Source: Chloroflexota bacterium (GTDB taxonomy: Bacteria > Chloroflexota > Dehalococcoidia > Lucifugimonadales > Australimonadaceae). From it: a DNA stretch of 40,074 bases. Shown one piece after another: positions 13,992 through 21,869 of this stretch. The DNA lies in NCBI GenBank assembly GCA_027618515.1, contig JAQCEV010000015.1, positions 1-40,074 of the forward strand. Reading direction: 5' to 3'. The number at the start of each line of letters is the position of its first letter. Within the stretch, counting starts at the first letter, position 1. Made by a program: the position numbers and the translations under genes. Below the pieces are notes generated by a model. It searched no databases and was not told where the DNA came from. It worked only from the letters and a program-made list of their open reading frames with translations.

Positions 13992-15248
13992 TTAAGCGTC
14001 CACGGTCGATTGGGAGACACGTACGTAGCTCTTGCTCGGCGCTAGGAATAGCAAGGCAGCCGCCGTGAGCCATAGGCCTGCGATGATCCATAGCATGGAG
14101 CCATAGCTGCCGGTGCGGTCGAACAGCACGCCTGCGAGTATGGGCATGCCCATACTGCCTCCGACCTGCAACGCCATCACGGTGCCTCTGATGGTGGAGA
14201 ACGCTTTGCGACCGAAGACATGGCCGAGCGCAGCCCAGATCAGGGGGTACATACCGAAGTTCGGCGCCATGATGAGTGCGGCACCCCAGATGCTCCACAC
14301 GGGACCACTGAGGTTCAGCAGGATCACTCCGAGCGCCACGATCAGTGAGTTCGCGCCCGCAACGGGTAGTCGACCGAACCGGTCGGCGAGGGGCCCAATG
14401 ACGAGCACCGCAGGCGTACTGACTAGCGCCATGACGGTTAGCACCAGCGCTCCCTGAACCTCGTCGATCCCTTTCCATACCATGATGGGGACGAAGTGGA
14501 TCTGCATCCCGACCTGCGCTCCTCCGAACGCCATGACCGCACAAACCATGAACCAGAACGTTGGCGTCTTGAACGCCTCCTTGGCGGTCGGCTCGGTAAC
14601 GGTTGTGGTCGGACGGGTGGCGGAGAAAGGTTCGCCGTCGGGGAGCAACCCAAGCTCTTCCGGTGTGTCTCGCGAGAACCAGGCGGCCGGAAGCCCAAGA
14701 ACGAGCACGAAGCCTGCGGCAGCGATGGCCGCCGCGCGCCACTCCCAGCTATCCATGACGAACGCGAGCGTTGGGATGATGATGATGGCGCCGACACCCG
14801 AGCCAACTTGCAGTACGGACATGGCGGTGGCTTTGTAGCGACTGAACCAGTTGTTGACGAACGCCGCTGATGCGTTGAACGCGACGTTGAGGATGACAGG
14901 GCTGATGATTCCGACGAAGACGACGTACACCATGAGGATGTTGGCCGACATGGCGAGCAGTACGTAGCCAAGGGCGGAGACGATGACGGAGCCGAGGAGC
15001 ATCGACCGGGGGCCATAGCGGTCCATAAGCGCTCCGCTGATGGGGGCTGCTAGACCGGCGACCATGGAGCCGGACGCGAACAGCAGTGCGGACATGCTGC
15101 GGGTCAGGCCGAGGTCGTTCTCCAGGGGGATCACGAACAGGGTGCTGCCTAGGATGTATGTGCCGGTGCCGCCCGCCCGTGGGCCGAGCATCAGGGCGAC
15201 GATGTACCAGCCGCGAAATCGTGCGTTTTGCGTTGCGTTGCTAAGCAT
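13992..15248 (-). CDS. MFS transporter, monocarboxylate/oxalate-formate type
   Basis: A 418-residue permease with 12 predicted membrane helices. The loop 2-3 motif is ALMDRYGPRSMLL, and its second-half counterpart is GPLADRFGRLP, both MFS signatures. The central loop holds the DTPEELGLLPDGEP stretch typical of the monocarboxylate porter/OFA-like branch. It probably moves an organic anion. The start ATG at 15246-15248 has no strong Shine-Dalgarno sequence. It faces the dihydroxyphthalate-decarboxylase-like gene, and is divergent from a second MFS gene. Confidence 0.87.
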   Translation of the reverse strand: MLSNATQNARFRGWYIVALMLGPRAGGTGTYILGSTLFVIPLENDLGLTRSMSALLFASGSMVAGLAAPISGALMDRYGPRSMLLGSVIVSALGYVLLAMSANILMVYVVFVGIISPVILNVAFNASAAFVNNWFSRYKATAMSVLQVGSGVGAIIIIPTLAFVMDSWEWRAAAIAAAGFVLVLGLPAAWFSRDTPEELGLLPDGEPFSATRPTTTVTEPTAKEAFKTPTFWFMVCAVMAFGGAQVGMQIHFVPIMVWKGIDEVQGALVLTVMALVSTPAVLVIGPLADRFGRLPVAGANSLIVALGVILLNLSGPVWSIWGAALIMAPNFGMYPLIWAALGHVFGRKAFSTIRGTVMALQVGGSMGMPILAGVLFDRTGSYGSMLWIIAGLWLTAAALLFLAPSKSYVRVSQSTVDA

Positions 15249-15417
15249 GGATGGCGCGAGGGTTCCTTAGGGGGACAGAGTAGGCTTGGATTCGGGGTGA
15301 CGAATCAGCCATCGATGAATGGGTGGCGGGACTAGCGTACACCCGGAGTGAGTGTTTGCTGGGGGCGACGGCGTAGAGGCCTCGACGTGATCGGCGTTGC
15401 GGGGGTACTGTTGTGGG

Positions 15418-16749
15418 GTGATTCAGAGTTTACGCAAACGACTTGCGTTCCTATCCGTCCTCAAACATCGCGACTACCGAATCTATTACCTGGGCCTCGT
15501 GGCGAGTGTGATGTCCCACCAGGGCATGATGGCCGCGCAGGGGTGGCTTGTATTTGATACCACGGGCGAGCCGCTAACGCTCGGCCTTGTTGGCGCGGCT
15601 CAGGCGATACCTGGGCTGATCTTCAACCTGGTCGCTGGCGCGCTTGCTGATAGGTTCAACCCCCGGCGCATGATCATGATCGGCGAAGGAGCCGCGGCGC
15701 TGCTGATCAGCCTGCTGGCGGTGTTGGTGCTCACTGATGTCGTCACCGTCTGGCACATCGTGATCATTGCTTTCCTGATAGGAATCGCAACTTCTTTCGA
15801 CCAGCCAGCTCGTCGTGTCGTGTGGCCTGCTTTGATCCCACGTAGCCAATACCTAGCGGGCACAGCGCTCAACCAGGGGGCTTGGAATGGCACACGAGTG
15901 ATCGGGCCTGGGGTCTCCATGGGAATCATTGCGGTGGTTGGTTTCGTCTCGGGTGATGATCGATTGGGCGCGGCCATCTCTTTCGCGGTTATAGCTGCCG
16001 GGTTCGCCTCCATGTCAATCGCAATCATGTTCGTGCGTATGCCTGAGATCAAGCGAGCGGGCGGTGCGACGCTGTTCCACGATATCGTCGATGGTCTGGC
16101 TTTTGTCGCTAAACAGCGGATCTTCTTGCTGTTGCTCGGGCTCAGCTTCTCCATCGGCTACTTCGGTCTTTCCTATCAGCAACTGATGCCCGCTTTTGCA
16201 AAGGACAGCCTTGGCCTGGGACCGTCCGGCGTGGGCGCCCTGTACGTTGCCAGTGGCATCGGCGGTGTCTCTGGCATCATCATCGCGGCGTCCTACGGTG
16301 CCAGCGTCGATCGCGCGAAGCTCATCGGTGGTGGTGCGACGCTCATGGGACTGGCGATCATCGGGTTCGGGATCAGTGGAGTGCTCGGTTGGGCCATCCT
16401 GGCCGGGGTGCTGTCAGCCCTGGCTGGTGCGCTCTACTCAATATTCCAGATCGGCGTGAACACGCTGTTGAACCTCTTGGTTCCTGTGGAATTCAGAGGC
16501 CGAGTCATGGGCCTACGAGGCATCATGTGGAGCTTGTCTCCGCTGGGTGCATTGCAAGCAGGGTTCATCGCGGGGCTCACCAGTACACCGTTTGCCATCG
16601 GCGTTGGCGGCGTCGGCGTGCTGATCGCGACCGGCTTGGTTTTCGGCCTGAGCAAGCAGGTTCGCAACGCCGATAGATTGGTGACGGCGCTGGAGGCAGC
16701 GGAGGCTCTTGAGCAGCCAGAAGTAGCCCGCTCAACCCCCGCGACGTAG
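15418..16749 (+). CDS. MFS transporter, DHA3/EntS-like
   Basis: A permease of about 443 residues with 12 helices. GALADRFNPRRMIMI is the MFS loop 2-3 motif. FDQPARRVVWPALIPRSQYLAGTALNQ is the signature stretch of the DHA3/EntS-like exporter branch, which includes macrolide and siderophore efflux proteins. The start is uncertain: GTG 15418 gives MIQSLRKRLAFLSVLKHRDYR, a natural N-terminus, whereas TTG 15397 adds seven residues. The substrate cannot be told from the sequence. It is divergent from the other MFS gene. Confidence 0.85.
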   Translation: MIQSLRKRLAFLSVLKHRDYRIYYLGLVASVMSHQGMMAAQGWLVFDTTGEPLTLGLVGAAQAIPGLIFNLVAGALADRFNPRRMIMIGEGAAALLISLLAVLVLTDVVTVWHIVIIAFLIGIATSFDQPARRVVWPALIPRSQYLAGTALNQGAWNGTRVIGPGVSMGIIAVVGFVSGDDRLGAAISFAVIAAGFASMSIAIMFVRMPEIKRAGGATLFHDIVDGLAFVAKQRIFLLLLGLSFSIGYFGLSYQQLMPAFAKDSLGLGPSGVGALYVASGIGGVSGIIIAASYGASVDRAKLIGGGATLMGLAIIGFGISGVLGWAILAGVLSALAGALYSIFQIGVNTLLNLLVPVEFRGRVMGLRGIMWSLSPLGALQAGFIAGLTSTPFAIGVGGVGVLIATGLVFGLSKQVRNADRLVTALEAAEALEQPEVARSTPAT

Positions 16750-16785
16750 TCGTGTTCGGGCCCTATTTCGAGGCCGTTTATCTGT

Positions 16786-16814
16786 TTGACACCCCTAGGT
16801 GCCCCACCTATACT
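16786..16814 (+). promoter_or_regulatory. Near-consensus sigma-70 promoter of the RidA-RraA operon
   Basis: TTGACA (16786-16791) and TATACT (16809-16814) are exactly 17 bases apart. Transcription should begin near 16821, giving a leader of about 65 bases before the RidA start. Confidence 0.8.
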
Positions 16815-16885
16815 CGCCGCCGCGCGGCCAGGGTGAATTCCAACCGCCAAACCCTCTATTTCTATGGGCATTCGAGGAGACAAAC

Positions 16886-17272
16886 ATGTCGAGAAAAGTA
16901 CTCCACATCCCCGGTAACTGGCACGGCGATCAGCCGATCCCGCCGGCGACCATGACCGGACCTATCGTGACTTCCGGTGGTGTGTCGGGCATGGACCCCG
17001 AGACCAGCACGGTCGTCGAAGATGTCGAAGGACAGGCCAAGTGGGCGTTCGAGCACGTCCGCCGCATCATGGCGGCCGCTGGCGGCACGACGGACGACAT
17101 CTGTCACATGAACGTGTACGTGAAGGCACGTGAGGCGCGCCCCGTGATCAACAAGGAATGGGTGGCCATGTTCCCCGACGAGGAGAACCGCCCGACCCGC
17201 CACACGATCCAGTACGACGCGCTCGCCGGTGCGATGCAACTGCAGATCCAGTTCACCGCGTACGTGGGATAG
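16886..17272 (+). CDS. RidA/YjgF family protein
   Basis: A 128-residue protein of the RidA (YjgF/YER057c/UK114) fold. SGGVSGMDPET, then the QAKWAFEHVRRIMAAAGGT block and VYVKAREARPVINKEW, follow the family pattern, as does the C-terminal NRPTRHTIQ with the conserved Arg. Family members hydrolyse reactive enamine/imine intermediates or act in amino-acid and aromatic catabolism. I start at ATG 16886 after GAGGAG. It precedes an RraA-like gene by 44 bases, so both probably run from the promoter at 16786. Confidence 0.87.
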   Translation: MSRKVLHIPGNWHGDQPIPPATMTGPIVTSGGVSGMDPETSTVVEDVEGQAKWAFEHVRRIMAAAGGTTDDICHMNVYVKAREARPVINKEWVAMFPDEENRPTRHTIQYDALAGAMQLQIQFTAYVG

Positions 17273-17316
17273 AGTTCGTTCTGGCGAGCTCCTGATAGTG
17301 ACTGAAGGAGAGAACA

Positions 17317-17976
17317 ATGGCAGTTGATGAATTCGTTGAGCGTCTTCGGAAGCTCGACACCTGCGCCGTGTCAGACGCGCAGGACAAGCTTGGTATCCAG
17401 GGCACGGTGATCGGGATTCCGTCGCTGTACCCGGTGGGCCGTATCGCGGGCCGCGCTGTGACGGTTCGACTGAAGACCAAGGGCCCCGGCGAGACGTCCA
17501 CCAGGCACCTGTGCACCGCTGCGGTGGTGGCCGCAGACCCTGGCGACATCATCGTGATTGACCACCGTGGACGTGCCGATGCAGCAGGCTGGGGTGGGAT
17601 ACTTTCGACAGCTGCCTCGACCAAGGGGATAGCTGGCGTGATCATCGACGGCGCGAGCCGTGATGTCGATGAGGCGCATGATTTGGGATTGCCGTTGTTC
17701 GCTCGAAGTCGCACGCCGCTGACGGCGCGCAACCGGATCATCGAAGAGTCGACGAATGAACAGATCGAGATCGCCCACGTGGCGGTTCGACCTGGCGACT
17801 ACATCATCGCTGACAACAGCGGGATCGTGGTCATTCCTGCCGAGCGAGTGGCGGAGGTCATTCCGGAGGCTGAGACCATCGTGGCGCGTGAAGCGGCGAT
17901 GGCCAAGGATGTCATCGCTGGCAAGTCAGTTGTCGAGGTAATGGGAACCAACTACGAGCAGATGCTCGCTCACTAA
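17317..17976 (+). CDS. RraA-like protein (HMG/oxaloacetate aldolase-decarboxylase family)
   Basis: A 219-residue protein. WGGILSTAASTKGIAGVIIDGASRD is the signature of the RraA/4-hydroxy-4-methyl-2-oxoglutarate aldolase family, with the substrate-binding GG and the metal-binding D near GASRD. In catabolic settings this fold cleaves oxo-acids from aromatic meta-cleavage, while E. coli RraA inhibits RNase E. With a RidA partner and aromatic-type genes in the window, an oxo-acid aldolase is more likely. AAGGAG lies before the ATG. A strong terminator follows. Confidence 0.85.
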   Translation: MAVDEFVERLRKLDTCAVSDAQDKLGIQGTVIGIPSLYPVGRIAGRAVTVRLKTKGPGETSTRHLCTAAVVAADPGDIIVIDHRGRADAAGWGGILSTAASTKGIAGVIIDGASRDVDEAHDLGLPLFARSRTPLTARNRIIEESTNEQIEIAHVAVRPGDYIIADNSGIVVIPAERVAEVIPEAETIVAREAAMAKDVIAGKSVVEVMGTNYEQMLAH

Positions 17977-18016
17977 GTTCGCTCCGCCTGTACTATAGTG
18001 CAGTCTGTTTCATACC

Positions 18017-18048
18017 AAAGAGGGTGGCCCATCGGCCACCCTCTTTTT
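18017..18048 (+). terminator. Intrinsic terminator after RidA-RraA operon
   Basis: A perfect 13-bp stem (18017-18029 with 18034-18046) has a CATC loop, and the 3' arm runs into TTTTT (18044-18048). It is the clearest intrinsic terminator in the window. Confidence 0.92.
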
Positions 18049-18147
18049 ATGCTGTTGGTGTGCGCTGGTAGTCGAATTGCGGGTCATCCCGCTGGGCGTC
18101 GAGCGTAAATCCCTCTACGCTGTTTGGGCACTGTACAGGAGTCAAGT

Positions 18148-18519
18148 ATGACGAAGCGGGTTCTCCTGGTCGACGACGAACAGAGCGTCTTGGGATTGGC
18201 TGAGGCGACGCTGGCTATCGAGGACAACTATGAGCTCATCATGGCCTCTGACGGCGAGGAAGCGATTGCGGTGTGCAAGGCGCAGATGCCAGATCTGATG
18301 TTCTTGGATCTTCTGATGCCGAAGAAAAACGGTATCGAGGTCTGCCGGGAAATCAAGGAAAATCCTGAGACCCAGCACATCAAGATAATCATGCTCACTG
18401 CGATGTCTCAGGACGCCGATAGGCTGAACGCGCTGAGCGTGGGTGCCGACGGTTACATCACCAAGCCTTTCAGCCCGAAGGCGCTTCTCGATAAGGCCGA
18501 GGAAATGCTCGCAGTCTAG
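18148..18519 (+). CDS. Single-domain response regulator (CheY-like)
   Basis: A 123-residue receiver domain with nothing attached. All catalytic residues are present: D9 and D10, the phospho-acceptor D54 in FLDLLMP, T84 and K106 in TKPF. AGGAG lies six bases before ATG 18148. With no output domain it must act by binding a partner. The next gene, 30 bases downstream, encodes a coiled-coil protein that is a natural candidate. No histidine kinase is present in the window. Confidence 0.92.
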   Translation: MTKRVLLVDDEQSVLGLAEATLAIEDNYELIMASDGEEAIAVCKAQMPDLMFLDLLMPKKNGIEVCREIKENPETQHIKIIMLTAMSQDADRLNALSVGADGYITKPFSPKALLDKAEEMLAV

Positions 18520-18549
18520 GCCCACACGGCCAAGTAGTTGGGGGGATCC

Positions 18550-18927
18550 ATGAGTGACGAACAGCAGGCGACGCGAAGCACAGCCCGAACTTTCGAAGAG
18601 TTGAACAAAGAGCAGATCGCGATCTACGCGAAGGAGCTCAACGATCACTTCCGCAATGAGCGGAAGCTGCGTGGGAATCTATCCGACCGGGACGCAGAAC
18701 TCGACCAACGCGCGCGAGAGGTCTCCGCACTCAACAACCTACTGCAACACCAGCTTGTCGAGTGGTACAAGATCGCCAAAGAGTACCGCGAGGTGCTCGA
18801 ATCGATCAACGAGATGCTCAAGGAAGGCACAGGCGAGTTACCCATCAGCGACGAGTTGAAAAGGATGATCGAATCGGTCGTAGCTGGTACCGAAGAAGCC
18901 GACATGGAGTCGCTCCTGGGCGTTTAG
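18550..18927 (+). CDS. Coiled-coil protein of unknown function, partner of response regulator
   Basis: A 125-residue polar, mostly helical protein with no membrane segment or known domain. Residues about 15-95 have heptad-like spacing of Leu/Ile/Val among charged residues (ELNKEQIAIYAKELNDHF, then LDQRAREVSALNNLLQHQL), indicating a coiled coil. The C-terminus is acidic. The ATG at 18550 is preceded by GGGGGGATCC. It is almost surely cotranscribed with the response regulator and may be its effector or a scaffold; this is inference. Confidence 0.75.
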   Translation: MSDEQQATRSTARTFEELNKEQIAIYAKELNDHFRNERKLRGNLSDRDAELDQRAREVSALNNLLQHQLVEWYKIAKEYREVLESINEMLKEGTGELPISDELKRMIESVVAGTEEADMESLLGV

Positions 18928-18945
18928 CCAGACGCGTTCACCGCG

Positions 18946-19944
18946 TTACATATTGACGACGTTACGAGCAGGCAGGCCGTCCAGCACTTCGCGGACGGTC
19001 GCCGTTGCTTTAACGCGCATGTCGACTTCGCCCTCTTCGCTGTAGAACGCGGAGTGAGGGGTGACGATCAATCGGTGCTTCACCCATTCCTCACCGGCAC
19101 GCCACGCTTTGATCAGCCCCAGTTCGGGGTCAGGTGGCTCTGTGGGCATCACATCCAGCGCGGCGGCCGCGACGCGCCCCTCGCGCAGTGCGACCTCCAA
19201 AGCGTTGGCATCCAGCACTCCGCCCCGTGATGTGTTTACCAAGTACGCCCCATGCTTGAGTTTGGCCAGGAATTCTGAGTTCACCATCCCGCGAGTCTCG
19301 TCGGTCAGCGGTGTGTGCACGGTCAGGTAGTCGGACTGCGCGAGCAGGTCGTCGAGTTCCAGCCGGCGCAGGCCTAGCGACCGCTCCATGCCGTCGCGGG
19401 TGTGTGGGTCGTAGAAAGCGACATCCACGCCGAATGCCTTCGCACGGAGCGCGACGGCCGTGCCGATCCGGCCGAGGCCGATGATCCCCAGCGTCTTGCC
19501 TGTCATTCGGAATAGGCGGCCCGCAGCCGACCACTCCCAGCGGTCGGCGTCCTGCTTCACGCTGTCGATGTACGCAGGCAAGCCACGGGATATGGCCAGC
19601 AGCAGCGCGAACGTGTGGTCAGCGACTTCGTTGGTGCAGTAGTCGGGTACGTTGGCGACGGGGATGCCCTGCCTGGCAGCGGCCTCCACGTCGACGAAGT
19701 CGTAGCCCACCCCGAGGCGGACGATGAGCTTGCAGCGCTCAAGTTGGTCGATCGCCTTGGCATCGATCCTCGTGCGCCAAGTCATGATCGCGTCAGCCTC
19801 GCGTGCGTCAGCGCCATTCATGTAGCCACGGTCGGGATTCTGCATCACGCGGAGGTCTACGTCAGGGCCGAGCCCCGCCTTCTCCAAGGTGTAATCGGGA
19901 TCCATGTGGCTGGGAGAGATGTAAACGATTGGCTTATCAGGCAT
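18946..19944 (-). CDS. D-isomer specific 2-hydroxyacid dehydrogenase
   Basis: A 332-residue NAD-dependent dehydrogenase. The Rossmann motif GLGRIG is at 156-161. The catalytic triad is visible as R240 (NTSRGG), E269 (MPTEPP) and H297 (TPHSAF). VRLGVGYDFVDVEAA and the overall length place it with the phosphoglycerate dehydrogenase/CtBP-like group rather than formate dehydrogenases. The substrate is unknown. It converges on the coiled-coil gene and follows the LuxR gene on the same strand by 53 bases. Confidence 0.9.
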   Translation of the reverse strand: MPDKPIVYISPSHMDPDYTLEKAGLGPDVDLRVMQNPDRGYMNGADAREADAIMTWRTRIDAKAIDQLERCKLIVRLGVGYDFVDVEAAARQGIPVANVPDYCTNEVADHTFALLLAISRGLPAYIDSVKQDADRWEWSAAGRLFRMTGKTLGIIGLGRIGTAVALRAKAFGVDVAFYDPHTRDGMERSLGLRRLELDDLLAQSDYLTVHTPLTDETRGMVNSEFLAKLKHGAYLVNTSRGGVLDANALEVALREGRVAAAALDVMPTEPPDPELGLIKAWRAGEEWVKHRLIVTPHSAFYSEEGEVDMRVKATATVREVLDGLPARNVVNM

Positions 19945-19997
19945 GAGTCACCGTGGGTTCAGATTTTGAGGTGCGAAGTTGCAACGATGGAGCCCGG

Positions 19998-20789
19998 CTA
20001 GCCCTGCTCTCGTCGTTGACCAAGTACGGCTGTGATCGCTTCGTACCGGTTGTTGATCTCGAGTTTGCTGTAGATGCGATTGATGTGGTTCTTGACGGTC
20101 TTCGGTTCAATCACCAATGCTGCGGCTATCCCTGCGTTGGAGTAGCCACGGACGATGAGGGCAAGTACCTGCCGCTCACGGGGCGTTAGCTGATCTTCGA
20201 CGTCTTGCGGTACGGCTGGCTCGTCGGCAACGGCATCTGGTGTGGGGCCACCAACGCGATGGCGGTACACCTCACGGACGGCGGAGCCAATCATGGTTCC
20301 GGCCAAGAGCGATAGGAGCGCGATCACGGCGAACTGAGCGACGTTGAACGGATCGTCTACGACCACGTCACGTAAGCCCATGACGGCCGCCAGGCTCGCG
20401 ATGATGATACCGGTGGCGACCATCGCCTTGGCGGGAGCGAAGCGTACGGAGGCCTCGGCAACGACGATCAGCAATGCTCCCAGCGTAGTGGCGGCAGCGC
20501 TCGGTTCGGCGGCGAGGCCAGCACCCAGGACGACGACCGCATCGAGCGTCACGGCAGCGACGCCAAGCCGACGTTGGCCAGTGAGCGTTTGCACACGAAC
20601 CGCAGTTCGCCAAGTGACGGCGTTGCCGAGCGTGATCAGGACGACCAACGCGAGGGTCGCGGCTACAGGGAAGCCTGCGAGCGGCAGCAGAATCGCGAGC
20701 GCGACAGCACCCAGCCATCGCGCACGGACGAAGCTGACCTCAAGGCCCAATCGTTCGGGAACGCGTGGTTCGATCATCGGGGTTGCCAT
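19998..20789 (-). CDS. Membrane-anchored LuxR-type transcription regulator
   Basis: A 263-residue protein in two parts. Residues about 25-172 form roughly five or six hydrophobic helices. Residues about 200-258 are a LuxR/GerE helix-turn-helix domain (LTPRERQVLALIVRGYSNAGIAAAL, then KTVKNHINRIYSKL). There is no receiver or kinase domain, so it is a one-component regulator that would bind DNA while held in the membrane. It precedes the 2-hydroxyacid dehydrogenase gene on the same strand. What it senses is unknown. Confidence 0.85.
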   Translation of the reverse strand: MATPMIEPRVPERLGLEVSFVRARWLGAVALAILLPLAGFPVAATLALVVLITLGNAVTWRTAVRVQTLTGQRRLGVAAVTLDAVVVLGAGLAAEPSAAATTLGALLIVVAEASVRFAPAKAMVATGIIIASLAAVMGLRDVVVDDPFNVAQFAVIALLSLLAGTMIGSAVREVYRHRVGGPTPDAVADEPAVPQDVEDQLTPRERQVLALIVRGYSNAGIAAALVIEPKTVKNHINRIYSKLEINNRYEAITAVLGQRREQG

Positions 20790-21034
20790 AGAGCGGACAT
20801 CTCGCTGATTGTACCGCGCACGGTGCGGTCTGCTGGCCCGCTATGGTGCCAGAATGCGGAAGCTATTCTTCATGAGGGGCCAGCGTGGCGTTGATATAGA
20901 CCGGCACACCGCATCGGCTTTGCGGTTGGTCGTGGAAGGCACCGGGACCAATACGGCGGTGAACGGCGGGCACCAAGAGGTGCGCGAGACGTTTGTGGCA
21001 GGGGCGACCGCCTAGGTCTGGTCTTCGGGAAGAG

Positions 21035-21295
21035 ATGCGGCGGCGTAACATGCAGGGCATGCTTACTGTATTTGGAACCGTCGCCGTGTCGGTCATGTTG
21101 ATCGCGTACTGGCAGGAAGCGCGCTCGAAGTGGTTCGTGCTGTTGTTCGCGGCGGCTTCGGCTGCGACGGCGACGTACAGCGCGATGGTTGAGGCGTACC
21201 CGATCTTGGGGGTCGAAGCACTGTGGACGCTGGTGGCGTTGATTCGATTCTGGAAGCGCCGCGAACGTGAAGCTGCGGCTGGGCTCGGGGGTTAG
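21035..21295 (+). CDS. Small membrane protein, CBU_0592-like
   Basis: A small protein of about 78-86 residues with three hydrophobic segments and a basic tail (ALIRFWKRRERE). The layout, and the closing EALWTLVALIRFWKRR, resemble the CBU_0592-like small membrane family. The start is unclear: ATG 21035, 21050 or 21059 are possible. It overlaps nothing and ends 3 bases before the next gene's GTG. Function is unknown. Confidence 0.6.
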   Translation: MRRRNMQGMLTVFGTVAVSVMLIAYWQEARSKWFVLLFAAASAATATYSAMVEAYPILGVEALWTLVALIRFWKRREREAAAGLGG

Positions 21296-21298
21296 CTA

Positions 21299-21850
21299 GT
21301 GCTTAGTACAAGTGCAATCGAGCGCCCATTGGTTCTTCTCCTCGTGGATACGACCGGCAATGCGGAGGGTTGGGAGTGGGGTGTCTCGAATCGCCTGCTG
21401 AGTGTGCTCGCCAAGCGTGGCGTGGCGCGCGCCAACGGGCAGGCCATCACTATCGTGGAGGCTGGCGAACTGACGGCGCATGCCGAGGCGTTGGCTGCGG
21501 CGAGCTGCGTGGTGCTGGTTGGCCGTGGCGATGATCTTGACGTTTGGCGTTGGCTGACGGTCAACGTGGATGGCCCGAAGTTAGCGGTCGCCTGCCAGTG
21601 GGGAACTCACGACGGCGAGTTGGCGCAAGCTGTGCTGAAGGCACCTGGCGACTGGGCGCCGATCGCTGTTGCGCCAGAGTTGCCCGTGACGCCCCGAGAG
21701 GGGGCGTTGTTTCTGCTGAAATTCCTGACAGAGCTGCACCTACACTCCGACGACCGCACCACCGGACGCATGGCTTGGTTCGCCGCGACGAAAGCGCACG
21801 AGCTGTTGAAACGTCGGCGGATGACGGCGAGGTTCGGCCTGCGGACGTAG
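21299..21850 (+). CDS. Hypothetical protein, 183 residues
   Basis: I do not recognise this protein. It begins with GTG 21299, just after the preceding stop. Its first half alternates hydrophobic strands (PLVLLLVDTT, SCVVLVGRG, PKLAVACQWG) with helices, as in a Rossmann-like or NTPase-like fold, but no P-loop is present. It has no membrane segment. Its spacing suggests cotranscription with the small membrane protein. It converges on acsA with 19 bases between. Confidence 0.65.
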   Translation: MLSTSAIERPLVLLLVDTTGNAEGWEWGVSNRLLSVLAKRGVARANGQAITIVEAGELTAHAEALAAASCVVLVGRGDDLDVWRWLTVNVDGPKLAVACQWGTHDGELAQAVLKAPGDWAPIAVAPELPVTPREGALFLLKFLTELHLHSDDRTTGRMAWFAATKAHELLKRRRMTARFGLRT

Positions 21851-21869
21851 GGCGTGGCGGGCGCGAGGC

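Noticed and set aside
17991-17999. TACTATAGT just before the terminator at 18017, as a possible small-RNA promoter
   Set aside because: No -35 element lies at a suitable distance, and transcription would run straight into the terminator of the RidA-RraA operon.
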